NCBI RefSeq assembly: GCF_001439925.1
Contig: NZ_LMBV01000019.1
Location: 1-64,000, forward strand
Direction of reading: 5' to 3'
DNA: 64,000 bases
Source of the DNA: Peribacillus muralis
GTDB lineage: Bacteria; Bacillota; Bacilli; Bacillales; DSM-1321
A model generated the notes under the pieces. It made no database searches, was not told the DNA's origin, and worked only from the letters and a program-made list of their open reading frames with translations. Shown here piece by piece: positions 43,104-53,602 of this stretch; positions within the stretch are counted from its first letter, which is position 1; each line of letters opens with the position of its first letter. The position numbers and the translations under genes were made by a program.

Positions 43104-45092
43104 ATGAAATCGCTTACGGATGGACAAATCATTTGGGAACCGACTAACGAACAGATCGAACAAACGGTATTGACTCACTATATGAAATGGTTAAAAGAAA
43201 AGAAAGGTTTATCATTTCAAGCTTATCATGAATTATGGAAATGGTCGGTTGATGAATTGGAGGATTTTTGGGCTTCAATTTGGGATTATTGCGATGTAAA
43301 AGCCGAAAGGAACTATGATGCGATTTTATCAGAGCAATCAATGCCTGGTGCGAAGTGGTTCGAGGGGGCACGGCTTAATTATGCAAAAAATGCTCTATTG
43401 AATGATCAAGAAGAGAAAACGGCGATTTTTTTCCGCTCCGAGCATATCAAGCAGAAGGAGGTTAGCTGGAAAGAACTTAAAGAAAAAGTAGCCTCTGTCG
43501 CCCATTCATTAAGGAAGCTCGGGGTGAAAGCCGGTGATCGGGTGGTAGCCTATATACCTAATATACCTGAAGCCGTCATCGCATTCCTGGCTACAGCAAG
43601 CATTGGGGCCATTTGGTCGAGCTGTTCACCTGACTTTGGGGCAAGAAGTGTCATAGATCGCTTCAAGCAAATTGAACCGGTTGTATTACTGGCGGTTGAT
43701 GGGTATCGGTATAATGGTAAGGTTCATGATAAAACATCCGTTGTGTCACAGCTTCAAAAAGAATTGGTCACAGTCAAGCATACGGTGTTGATTCCATACA
43801 TAGAAAAAAAGACAGTGGATATGATTCCCGCAGATATCATTCCATGGGATGACCTCCTAAATGAACATGCTGAATTATCTTTTGAGAGCGTTCCATTCGA
43901 TCACCCGCTTTGGATTCTCTATTCTTCAGGTACAACGGGATTGCCCAAGCCAATTGTTCAAGGGCATGGCGGAATCGTATTGGAGCATGTAAAATCAACA
44001 AAGCTGCATCAAAACATGAATTCAGAGGATACAGCATTTTGGTTTACGACGACAGGCTGGATGATGTGGAATCTCCTGATGGGTGGTTTGCTTAATGAAG
44101 CCACAATCGTCCTTTATGACGGCAGTCCTTCCTTTCCGAATTCGGAGGTTCTTTGGGAGCTGGCAGAAGATTCCGGCATGACCTTCTTTGGAACAAGTGC
44201 TCCTTTCCTTACTAATTCCATGAAATTAGGCGTCAAGCCGATGGAAAAATATGATTTATCGAAATTGAAGGCTCTTTTTTCCACTGGAGCACCTTTGTCA
44301 GGTGACGGATACAAATGGGTATATGAGCATGTCAAAAAGGATATCTGGCTCAGTTCATCCAGTGGAGGGACCGATGTCTGTGCCGGATTTGTTGGTGGCG
44401 TTCCGACATTACCAGTAAGAATCGGGGAGATACAGGGCAGGGCATTAGGTGTACGCGTCGAAGCCTTTGATGAAAAAGGTCATTCCTTGATGAATGAAGT
44501 CGGTGAATTGGTGATTACGAAGCCGATGCCATCCATGCCGTTATATTTCTGGAATGATCATAAGGGCACAAGATATTACGAGAGTTATTTCGATACGTAT
44601 CCTGGCATCTGGAAACATGGTGATTGGATAAAAATCGACGGCAAGGGCAGCTGCATCATATATGGTCGATCCGATTCAACCATTAACCGCTCCGGAGTCC
44701 GTATGGGCACCAGTGATATTTACCGTGTTGTGGAAGCGATAGACGAGGTCATGGAAAGCCTCGTTATCGATCGGGAGGTGCTTGGCCGTGATTCTTCTTT
44801 GCTGCTGTTCGTCGTCCTTAAGCCTGGCAGCGAGCTTGATTTAACCTTGACAGCCAAAATCAAGCAACAAATCAGGGGGCAGCTGTCACCGCGCTTCATC
44901 CCAGACCAAATCCATGCTGTTGAACAAATCCCTAAAACGTTGAATGGAAAGAAAATGGAAGTCCCGATCCGGAAAGTGTTGTTAGGTTTCGAGATTGATA
45001 AAGTAGTGAATGCAGACTCCATGGGCAACCCTGAATCGCTCCAATTTTTCAAGAATTTAGCTCGTGAGTTAAATGAGAAGAAAATTTTCTGA
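43104..45092 (+). CDS. Acetoacetate-CoA ligase
   Basis: A 662-residue AMP-forming enzyme that activates acetoacetate. WIWD-type WASIWDYCDVKAERNYD and the motif YSSGTTGLPKPIVQGHGG (ATP loop), FTTTGWMMWNLLMGGL, and the C-terminal catalytic Lys in TLNGKKMEVPIRK are typical of acetoacetyl-CoA synthetase. Length matches the family. The ATG follows AAGGGAGA. The next gene starts within 20 bp, so both form an operon, possibly for ketone-body or PHB-derived acetoacetate use in a spore former. Confidence 0.93.
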   Translation: MKSLTDGQIIWEPTNEQIEQTVLTHYMKWLKEKKGLSFQAYHELWKWSVDELEDFWASIWDYCDVKAERNYDAILSEQSMPGAKWFEGARLNYAKNALLNDQEEKTAIFFRSEHIKQKEVSWKELKEKVASVAHSLRKLGVKAGDRVVAYIPNIPEAVIAFLATASIGAIWSSCSPDFGARSVIDRFKQIEPVVLLAVDGYRYNGKVHDKTSVVSQLQKELVTVKHTVLIPYIEKKTVDMIPADIIPWDDLLNEHAELSFESVPFDHPLWILYSSGTTGLPKPIVQGHGGIVLEHVKSTKLHQNMNSEDTAFWFTTTGWMMWNLLMGGLLNEATIVLYDGSPSFPNSEVLWELAEDSGMTFFGTSAPFLTNSMKLGVKPMEKYDLSKLKALFSTGAPLSGDGYKWVYEHVKKDIWLSSSSGGTDVCAGFVGGVPTLPVRIGEIQGRALGVRVEAFDEKGHSLMNEVGELVITKPMPSMPLYFWNDHKGTRYYESYFDTYPGIWKHGDWIKIDGKGSCIIYGRSDSTINRSGVRMGTSDIYRVVEAIDEVMESLVIDREVLGRDSSLLLFVVLKPGSELDLTLTAKIKQQIRGQLSPRFIPDQIHAVEQIPKTLNGKKMEVPIRKVLLGFEIDKVVNADSMGNPESLQFFKNLARELNEKKIF

Positions 45093-45110
45093 TTGAGAGG
45101 GGAATGTCAA

Positions 45111-46088
45111 TTGAAAACGCGAATGACAGAAATGTTAGGAATCCAATATCCGATTATCTGCGGAGGTATGTTTCAAGTTGGCCGAGCCCCGCTTGCTGCT
45201 GCCGTATCTGAAGCAGGTGGGCTTGGCATCATTACTTCGAAAACACAGGGGACTCCTGAACGGCTTCGTGATGAAATACGTAAAGTGAAAGCTTTGACGA
45301 AGAAGCCCTTCGCCGTGAACCTAAATTTATTCCCCAGTCAGACGGCCACACCAAATGCTGATTTCATTGATATTTTAGTGGACGAAGATGTAAAAATCGT
45401 CGAAACGAGTGGCAGAAGTCCAGAAGGGTTAATGTCAAAGCTTAAAGAGCATGGGTTTACCGTGATACATAAGGCAGCAAGTGTCAAAAACGCAATATCG
45501 GCAGAAAAAGTAGGAGTCGATGCCGTCATTATCGTTGGAAATGAAACAGGCGGCCATCCTGGCATGGGAGATGTAGGAACGCTTGTCATGCTTCCTAGGG
45601 TCGTTGACTCCGTTTCGATACCCGTTATCGCTGGCGGAGGATTCTCAGATGGCAGAGGCCTCGTTAGCGCATTGTCCATGGGAGCTGAGGGTATCGTCAT
45701 GGGAACTCGCTTTATGGCCACTAAAGAGGCGCCCATTCATAATAACGTAAAGGACTGGATGGTAGCAGCAGATGAAATGGATACCGTTGTCATCCAAAGA
45801 AATATAGGAAGTCCGTCGCGCGTAGCTTTGAACGCTGTCAGTAAGGAAGTGGACAAGCTTGAAAATGAAGGAGCCACGATAGAAGACTTACTTCCGCTCA
45901 TTACGGGGCAAAGAAGCAAAAAAGTATACGTTGAGGGAGATTTGGACGGAGGTATCTGGTCGTGTGGCCAATCAGTAGGTCTGATCAAGGAAGTATGCAC
46001 GGTCGATCAACTGATAAAGCAAATCGCCCATGAAGCAAAAAACTCGCTCGAATTCATTCAAATCAGGCTTGAATCGATCCGTGCCTGA
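45111..46088 (+). CDS. FMN-dependent nitronate monooxygenase-like oxidoreductase
   Basis: A 326-residue TIM-barrel flavoprotein of the nitronate monooxygenase/FabK family. Visible blocks: YPIICGGMFQVGRAPLAAAV at the start, VIIVGNETGGHPGMGDVGTL with the phosphate-binding region, PVIAGGGFSDGRGLVSALS and GAEGIVMGTRFMATKEAPIH. Start is TTG at 45111, eight bases after GAGAGGGG. It is the second gene of the acetoacetate-CoA ligase operon. It may detoxify alkyl nitronates or act as an enoyl reductase-like enzyme; substrate unknown. Confidence 0.88.
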   Translation: MKTRMTEMLGIQYPIICGGMFQVGRAPLAAAVSEAGGLGIITSKTQGTPERLRDEIRKVKALTKKPFAVNLNLFPSQTATPNADFIDILVDEDVKIVETSGRSPEGLMSKLKEHGFTVIHKAASVKNAISAEKVGVDAVIIVGNETGGHPGMGDVGTLVMLPRVVDSVSIPVIAGGGFSDGRGLVSALSMGAEGIVMGTRFMATKEAPIHNNVKDWMVAADEMDTVVIQRNIGSPSRVALNAVSKEVDKLENEGATIEDLLPLITGQRSKKVYVEGDLDGGIWSCGQSVGLIKEVCTVDQLIKQIAHEAKNSLEFIQIRLESIRA

Positions 46089-46107
46089 AAAATAGTGCTA
46101 TTGGTAT

Positions 46108-46146
46108 GGAACATGAGATCAGAAACGATTTCATGTTCCTTTTTTT
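46108..46146 (+). terminator. Operon terminator
   Basis: GGAACATGA at 46108-46116 with its exact complement at 46131-46139, then seven T residues. Confidence 0.82.
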
Positions 46147-46312
46147 GATGTATAATTCTTATAAACACCATACACCTGATTATTTTCCAATGCCTGCGAT
46201 CAGTTTTAAAATCGGGTTTCGTTATGAAATGATCAATTTGAGATTTTAAGCGTATTGGTTAGAATCTAACAACTAGGCGTTCATTAATGGAATACCTTTA
46301 GGGGGGGATCAT

Positions 46313-46909
46313 ATGATTTGGGCTTTTATCATATTATTTTTAGCGGCAGTTGCAATCGGAGCCATTGGTGCGCCACCATGGGGGCTTTCTATCTTAATTT
46401 TCCTTTTTTTAGTTTACCTTTTTATGTTTTATTACTATCAAGTTCTTTATGGAAAAAATGTAGATAAAATTAAGAATTACTTAAGAAAATCAAAAATACC
46501 GTTTTATCGATTCACCTACCAGCTACTATACAGTAATGAAGCAGAGGCGGAAAAAACACTAAAGCGCATCAAACAGAAAACAGCTAAAAATCAAGCAAGC
46601 GTCATGCTTTTTACTAAGCAAAAAAGGTACAAAGAGGCAAAGGTACTCTTATCCGAAATGAAGGATAACAAATTCAAATGTTATTAAGGTGCTGTTATTT
46701 CCCTTCTCGAGGGTAACCAAGACTCATATAAGTTTTATAAAGAACAGATTAAGGATCCCGTATACGTCTCCTGGCTTAAGGCAGAGGAATTAGTTCTTGA
46801 AGGAAACAAAAATGTGGCGATAGAGATGTTGGATGAACAGATAAAACACTTAAGAGGGTTGAATTTGCTTTCCGCCGTACATTACAGAGAATCAATGACT
46901 CAAGAGTAA
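46313..46909 (+). pseudogene. Membrane-anchored repeat protein broken by an in-frame TAA
   Basis: The frame from 46313 has two hydrophobic segments (about residues 2-17 and 24-42), then a basic helical region with TPR-like spacing (AEAEKTLKRIKQKTAKNQAS), and stops at TAA 46685-46687 after 124 codons. Beyond this stop the same phase stays open for 73 more codons (AVISLLEGNQDSYKFY, AEELVLEGNKNVAIEML) to TAA 46907. The downstream part clearly continues the repeat pattern, so the intact gene was about 198 codons. No function is recognised. Confidence 0.6.
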
Positions 46910-47313
46910 TAGATAAGTCATTGTAGGCGATACAAAACCGAATTGCTAATTGAACTATTAACTTACGACAAATCAGCAGCTCTTATGTTACAAACGTTTT
47001 ATCTACTTAATCCCGAACAATATTTATGTGTTTACGAGTCTTCATCTAGAGATAGCTATAGAGCAGATAAAAATAATAATAAAGATTTAAAAAAAATTGA
47101 TTTCTTAAAAACTTATTTGTACTAACCGAGGCTGATCAATAAGAACTTCAACAATTTTTTTGGACGCTTTTTGTTTGTAGAACCCCCACAATTTCATAAA
47201 GGTTGTATAATGTGGCATTTGATTAACACATTGTAAATTTACAAGTCATATCGTACGGGTACCTGATATGGAGTATGATAATTATGAGGGCGAGAAATGA
47301 AAGGAGATGTGGG
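46910..47313. other. Intergenic region with a doubtful frame
   Basis: About 400 bp. A 60-codon open frame at 46943-47125 lacks a ribosome binding site and a recognisable family. AAAGGAGA at 47300 is the ribosome binding site of the following gene. Confidence 0.35.
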
Positions 47314-48021
47314 ATGTCAATGGATAAACCAATTGCTTTCGTCACAGGTGGGAATCGTGGAATTGGATTTGAGCTGGTTAAACAATTGGCTGTGAAGGGT
47401 TTTAAGGTCATACTGTCTAGTCGCGATCCCAAAAAGGGATACGAAGCTCTGGAAAAACTGAAGGATCCAAATCTGGATATATCATATATGATGATGGATG
47501 TAGACGAACAAGACAGTATCCGACAATCTGCGCATACAGTTAATGAGAAATATGGAAGATTAGATGTATTGATCAATAATGCCGGCATTTATGTAGATGG
47601 GGATGAAAAGTTAATAACTATGGACCCTTCCATTCTAGAGAAAACGATGAGAACTAATTTCTTCGGTCCTTACTTTGTCATCCATTCCTTTATTCCACTC
47701 ATGGAAAAGCGCGGCTATGGGAGAATCATCAATATATCTTCGGAACTTGGGGCAATGAGTGATATGTCCGTTCAAGGAACAGGTGCCTATAAATTATCCA
47801 AGCTAGCCTTGAATGGAATGACGCAATTGATGGCTACAGAAATTAAAGGAGATATTAAAATTAATTCGGTCGATCCTGGATGGGTAAGTTCAGATATGGG
47901 AGGTCCGTACGCTTCAGTTTCACCAAAACAAGCAGCTGAATCTATTCTATGGTTAGCTACCATTGGACCTGAAGGACCTAATGGAGGGTTCTTCAGAAAT
48001 GGAAAATCAACCAATTGGTAA
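47314..48021 (+). CDS. Short-chain dehydrogenase/reductase
   Basis: A 235-residue SDR. TGGNRGIGFELVKQLAVKG is the NAD(P) loop, NNAG the second motif, and the Ser-Tyr-Lys set appears as INISSELGAM and GAYKLSKLAL. The C-terminal PGWVSSDMGG is common to carbonyl-reductase-like members. ATG 47314 follows AAAGGAGATG. Substrate unknown. Confidence 0.9.
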   Translation: MSMDKPIAFVTGGNRGIGFELVKQLAVKGFKVILSSRDPKKGYEALEKLKDPNLDISYMMMDVDEQDSIRQSAHTVNEKYGRLDVLINNAGIYVDGDEKLITMDPSILEKTMRTNFFGPYFVIHSFIPLMEKRGYGRIINISSELGAMSDMSVQGTGAYKLSKLALNGMTQLMATEIKGDIKINSVDPGWVSSDMGGPYASVSPKQAAESILWLATIGPEGPNGGFFRNGKSTNW

Positions 48022-48767
48022 AGCCGGTAAGGAAGTATATGGGTAACGATATTCGTTTCTGCAAAAGACAATACAGAAAGCATAGTTACTGCAACCATTG
48101 AATTTCTTTTAGGGGTAGCGTCATATTTAAGTGGAATTACAACGTTAAGCAATTATTTATATAAAACAGCCTAAATTCTAAGTGTTTGATACTAAGAATT
48201 TAGGCTGTTTGTATTTTGAAGAGTTAAACATTGTCTTCAGACAGCTTTCTATATATTAAGAAGCTTGGATACGTTGGTGATTGCACAATTCTGATTTACA
48301 GTCATAGTCCCTTTTTTATAATAACTTCACTGCGTAGTTCATTCTTGCATGATTATTAAGATATTTCTTTAATCTCCCTTTGAATATACCTTCTTTTTTC
48401 GCCAATCAATACCTTGACGCTGCCGCATTCAAATGAAATCTCGCTCTAATTGATTCCCACCAGCCATGACTGTAGTTAAAAACTGACTATATGGATTGTT
48501 TTTAGATAGATTTAGCTATGTATCTTTTAACACTTCAGATTTACTTTTCTATCAGCGTGGAGATAATTAAATCTAATAATTGGTGTCTAATATTTTTAAT
48601 AATGTTTTTTAAGAAAAATGTAAGAAATCGATAGCAAAAAGTAAGTGTAATATGATCTTTGTTGTAAGAAACGATATGTAGAATGTGGAAGTAATCTCAA
48701 TCAAGGTTTAATACTAACATTGGTACGTCATAAAATTGAATCGTAAAGCGGATTAAGGAATATATGA
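48022..48767. other. Gene-poor region with a short tail-like frame
   Basis: About 745 bp. From 48037 to the TAA at 48172-48174 an open stretch reads IFVSAKDNTESIV, then TATIEFLLGVASYLSGITTL, hydrophobic in its second half but without a start codon; it may be a remnant of a small membrane protein. The hairpin at 48163-48210 follows. The rest shows nothing. Confidence 0.35.
48163..48210 (+). terminator. Strong terminator-like hairpin
   Basis: AAACAGCCTAAATTCT pairs with AGAATTTAGGCTGTTT, with an added AAGT/ACTA part near the loop. It ends with TTTGTATTTTG. Confidence 0.65.
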
Positions 48768-49049
48768 ATGATAATAAGAAAAATCGCCAATCTAATCGAG
48801 GGTGAATCTTATCATCATACCCAAATATACGTTACTAATTCTGATGGACAAGTTTTTAGAACTCCCAATGCTACAGAAGATAAGCTACATTTACATTGCA
48901 TTATACACGAACAGTTAGAGGGAATTTCAGAAAAGGTAGGCAAAAAACTGTTGGGAACACCTTTTATAATCGTATATGTTTTCAACAGGAAAGCGGAAAT
49001 TTTAATCGGTAAAAATGATTCATACGGTATTTTTATTATATTTATATAA
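48768..49049 (+). CDS. Doubtful hypothetical protein
   Basis: A 93-codon frame starting MIIRKIANLIEGES after TAAGGA. It has a plausible mixed composition (YHHTQIYVTNSDGQVF, LLGTPFIIVYVFNRKAEIL) but no recognised family and no strong ribosome binding site. It stands alone in a gene-poor region, so it may be a real orphan gene or chance. Confidence 0.35.
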   Translation: MIIRKIANLIEGESYHHTQIYVTNSDGQVFRTPNATEDKLHLHCIIHEQLEGISEKVGKKLLGTPFIIVYVFNRKAEILIGKNDSYGIFIIFI

Positions 49050-50337
<1,288 letters not shown>

Positions 50338-50472
50338 CTAAGATGACAAAAATTGCCCGCTTTGCAGCACCTTATTAATAACAAAACGATCCTCTACAAA
50401 TATTTCTGCAAAATCACAACCAAAAGATAAAACGGCAGCTAACACTTCTTGTACATTAGATTGGCTTAACAT
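50338..50472 (-). pseudogene. N-terminal fragment of a TldD/PmbA-type protease subunit
   Basis: A 44-codon minus-strand frame starting MLSQSNVQEVLAAVLSFGCD and continuing FAEIFVEDRF matches the start of TldD (DFAEIFVED is its hallmark). It then stops in TAG, where the family continues for over 400 residues. Nothing downstream on the minus strand resembles the rest, so only the 5' end remains. Confidence 0.6.
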
Positions 50473-50663
50473 ATTTGGCCGTTAAATTTATAATAATTAT
50501 TCAGCATTATCATTTTCCCTCAAACACTTGTGTGTTTTTCTATAGAGTATACATACCTTTGATAATACCCTTTGTATAAGTCAAAAGGAATAATATTAAA
50601 ACCCCTACGTAGCAAACTTTATTTAACAGCTCTATAATTAGGAGAATTCGAATTATAATAACT

Positions 50664-51602
50664 TTAGTTGTTTATAACGTTTCCGTCTAGTGCACGCTCA
50701 TTTTTTGTGGGTGCTTCTTTTTTGAATTTATTTGTTAATGCACCAAGCTTTTCAATTTCAATTGTTACTTGATCTCCATCTTTTAAATAAATTCTTTGAT
50801 CTTCAAGATAACCAAATATTACTCCTTCAGGTGTTCCTGTTAAAATAATATCCCCTGGATTTAGTGTCATATGTTCTGATATATAACTTACAATTTCATC
50901 ACATTTAAATATCATATCTGATGTATTTGAATTTTGGCGAACTTCTCCATTTACTGTTGCCTTGATATTTAGCTGATTTGGATTTCCAACTTCAGTACTC
51001 GTTACTAAATATGGGCCGACAGGGCAAAAGCCATCACAGTTTTTCCCTAACAGCCATTGGTGTGTACGAAATTGCAAATCTCGAGAGGATAAATCGTTAC
51101 AATTACAGTATCCAAATACATGGTCTAATGCTTTGTCTTGCCCAACGTTCTTTGCTTGCTTTCCGATTACTATAGCAAGTTCAGCTTCATAATCATTTTC
51201 TTTTGAGTTCAATGGCAGGTTAATAACTTCATTATCAGCTGCAATCGTATTATTATACTTATTAAATAGGATAGGGTAATCAGGCAAAGGCATATTGGAT
51301 TCCTCTGCATGCTTTTTATAGTTTAGCCCTACACAAATAATTTTCCCTGGTCTTGGAACAGCCGGTCCGTAAATTAAATCATTTTCTTCCAAAAATAAAC
51401 CCTCTTTATTATTTTCAATTGCTTGTTTAATTAGAGATTCTAATAGTGGTATCAATCTTACATTATCAATTATAATATCTTCTATTGTATTTGGAATTTC
51501 TACATTGAATAAAACAGCTGTTTTTTCAATATGTAACACACCATAATTTATTTTTATCCCTACCTTTAATTGACCATTTTCTTTAAATGTTAATAATTTC
51601 AT
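50664..51602 (-). CDS. Fumarylacetoacetate hydrolase-family protein
   Basis: A 312-residue FAH-family hydrolase. The metal-binding signature is clear: GLNYKKHAEESNMPLPDYP, then DYEAELAIVIG (Glu-x-Glu), FGYCNCNDLSSRDLQFR, GKNCDGFCPVGPY and LTGTPEGVIFG. Such enzymes cleave C-C bonds in 2,4-diketo acids. Together with the SDR and the UxaA-like dehydratase in this operon it fits the last step of a non-phosphorylating sugar-acid route that yields pyruvate and a 2-hydroxy acid. It is the last gene of the minus-strand operon. Confidence 0.9.
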   Translation of the reverse strand: MKLLTFKENGQLKVGIKINYGVLHIEKTAVLFNVEIPNTIEDIIIDNVRLIPLLESLIKQAIENNKEGLFLEENDLIYGPAVPRPGKIICVGLNYKKHAEESNMPLPDYPILFNKYNNTIAADNEVINLPLNSKENDYEAELAIVIGKQAKNVGQDKALDHVFGYCNCNDLSSRDLQFRTHQWLLGKNCDGFCPVGPYLVTSTEVGNPNQLNIKATVNGEVRQNSNTSDMIFKCDEIVSYISEHMTLNPGDIILTGTPEGVIFGYLEDQRIYLKDGDQVTIEIEKLGALTNKFKKEAPTKNERALDGNVINN

Positions 51603-51661
51603 TACGTTCCCCCACTTTATAAGATTTTGTAAACCATGAAAATAACTGATTGAAAAACCAG

Positions 51662-52432
51662 CTAATTATTTTTCCCATTCACTACTCCGCCATCAATCAT
51701 AAATGGCGTCCCCATCATAAATTTTGATTCATCACTTGCCAAATACAAGGCACCATAAGCAACATCAATAGGTTTACCTAAATCACGGCTTAGTTGTCTT
51801 TCCTTAATTTTAGCTATTGCCGCTTCAGGATCGGATTCCTTTGACAAATAATCTTCAACAAATGGCGTATAAATCGTTCCAGGCATTAAAGCATTTACTC
51901 TTATGTTATATGGCGCATAATCTACTTGTATTGATTTGGTTAATGATAGTATGGCTCCTTTACTTGCAGCATAGGAAGCTCTGTTTGATAAACCTATTTC
52001 TGCTATGCAGGAAGACATATTGATGATAGACCCTCCTTTATTTTCCATCATAAAAGGAAGGACAGCCCGAGAAACCAAGAAGACGCCTGTAACATTAACC
52101 TCGAACACTCGCTTCCATAACTTTAAATCTATTTCATGCAATTTCCCTACACCGCTTATCCCTGCATTATTAAAAAGAATATCGAGTGTCTGATATTTAT
52201 TTTTTATCTCTTTCACCATTTGATTTACACTGTTTTCATCCGTTACATCAACTTTAATAAAAATGGAATCCCCATGAATTTGTTCTATTTCTTTAACCGT
52301 TTGCTCACCCCAAGATTCATTGATATCTGCAACAATAACCTTTGCGCCTTCTTTCGCAAATAATAAAGCAGTTTCTTTTCCAATACCTGATCCTGCCCCG
52401 GTAATAAGGGCGATTTTATCTTTCAATCGCAT
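51662..52432 (-). CDS. SDR-family oxidoreductase (likely keto-deoxy sugar-acid dehydrogenase)
   Basis: A 256-residue classical SDR: TGAGSGIGKETALLFAKEG (NAD loop) followed by Asp in ADIN, suggesting NAD preference; NNAGISG; catalytic Ser in NMSSCIAEIG, and YAASKGAI with Tyr and Lys. Its neighbours suggest oxidation of a 2-keto-3-deoxy sugar acid to the 2,4-diketo compound, the substrate class of the FAH hydrolase. It lies 59 bp from that gene and 69 bp from the TRAP permease gene. Confidence 0.9.
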   Translation of the reverse strand: MRLKDKIALITGAGSGIGKETALLFAKEGAKVIVADINESWGEQTVKEIEQIHGDSIFIKVDVTDENSVNQMVKEIKNKYQTLDILFNNAGISGVGKLHEIDLKLWKRVFEVNVTGVFLVSRAVLPFMMENKGGSIINMSSCIAEIGLSNRASYAASKGAILSLTKSIQVDYAPYNIRVNALMPGTIYTPFVEDYLSKESDPEAAIAKIKERQLSRDLGKPIDVAYGALYLASDESKFMMGTPFMIDGGVVNGKNN

Positions 52433-52501
52433 TGATTCCCCTCCTATCTTATTAATAGAAAAAATTAAATGATCCTCATAAAAAGAGTTTAGTCTATTTA
52501 T

Positions 52502-53584
52502 CTATGAAAAAATTGTAGGGATCCATAATGAAATTCCAGGAACAAAGGCAATTAGCATGGCAGCAATAATTAATATCATTAAGAAAGGGATGCTGTGTTT
52601 AATAAAGTCTTCTACTTTTGTACCAGTTATGGAACAAGTAGCAAACATGATTGTCCCTAACGGCGGTGTGAGAGTCCCTATGCTTATACACACAATAAAG
52701 AATATCCCAAAATGAACGGGGTCTATACCATATTGCTGGAGCATTGGCATAAATAGCGGGGTTAAGATAATGATAGAGACATTTCCTTCAACAAACATTC
52801 CTACTATTAATAGGAAAATAAGAACGATAATGAAGAACATCATTGGCGAAGAAATATAATCAGCCATAAATACTGTCATTTGCTGAGGTACTTGCTCTAA
52901 AGTAAGAACCCAGGCAAATGCTGAACCGGCTGCAATGATAATTAATATAGACGCAGCCGTATGTACTGTCTCCACCAGTGCACTTATAAGTTGTTTCAAT
53001 TTCATCTCACGATAAACAACTAAACCAAGAAATAATGCATAAAAGACTGCAATAGCTCCCGCTTCCGTTGCACTGAAAGCACCGAAACGAATGCCTCCAA
53101 TAATAATAATTGGTAAGAGCAATGCAAGTAACGCATCCTTAAAAGAGAAGAAAAATTCTTTTGCCGAAAATTTCTTCTTGTTTTCCGTTTCAAGATTGTA
53201 CTTTTTTGCATGAAAATGTACGTATATCATAAATATTAAACATAGAACAAACCCGGGCAAAACCCCTGCCAGAAAAAGTTTCCCGATAGAAACATTTCCA
53301 ACATATCCATACATAATTAACGCTATTCCTGGAGGAATAATAGGTGTTATTAAAGAAGTTGCAGCTGTTAAAACGGTTGCATAAGATTTGTCGTATCCTT
53401 TTTTAACCATCTCAGGAACCAATATTTTAGATTGCATCGCAGCATCAGCAATATTTGATCCCGAAAGCCCGCCCATCAATGTACTGAGCACTACATTCAC
53501 TTGCGCCAAAGAACCGGGCAAAGGTCGAGTAATGACTTCTGCAAATTTAAGCATCCTTGAAGTTATACCTGTGTAGTTCATCAA
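52502..53584 (-). CDS. TRAP transporter large permease (DctM), N-terminally truncated
   Basis: A 360-residue DctM-type protein with about 9-10 membrane spans; full members have about 425 residues. GGLSGSNIADAAMQSKILVP and ITPIIPPGIALIMYGYVGN, and later SIGTLTPPLGTIMF are family blocks. The N-terminus begins at MNYTGITSRM, which in the family follows PFFILAGELM, so the first 60 or so residues are gone. Directly upstream lies the end of dctP with no dctQ gene. The frame is open, but a working transporter is doubtful. Confidence 0.82.
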   Translation of the reverse strand: MMNYTGITSRMLKFAEVITRPLPGSLAQVNVVLSTLMGGLSGSNIADAAMQSKILVPEMVKKGYDKSYATVLTAATSLITPIIPPGIALIMYGYVGNVSIGKLFLAGVLPGFVLCLIFMIYVHFHAKKYNLETENKKKFSAKEFFFSFKDALLALLLPIIIIGGIRFGAFSATEAGAIAVFYALFLGLVVYREMKLKQLISALVETVHTAASILIIIAAGSAFAWVLTLEQVPQQMTVFMADYISSPMMFFIIVLIFLLIVGMFVEGNVSIIILTPLFMPMLQQYGIDPVHFGIFFIVCISIGTLTPPLGTIMFATCSITGTKVEDFIKHSIPFLMILIIAAMLIAFVPGISLWIPTIFS

Positions 53585-53602
53585 TACTTGGACCCCGGGC
53601 CT

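Noticed and set aside
46943..47125. 60-codon plus-strand frame
   Set aside because: No ribosome binding site, low-complexity Asn/Lys-rich end, no family; it lies in decaying sequence.
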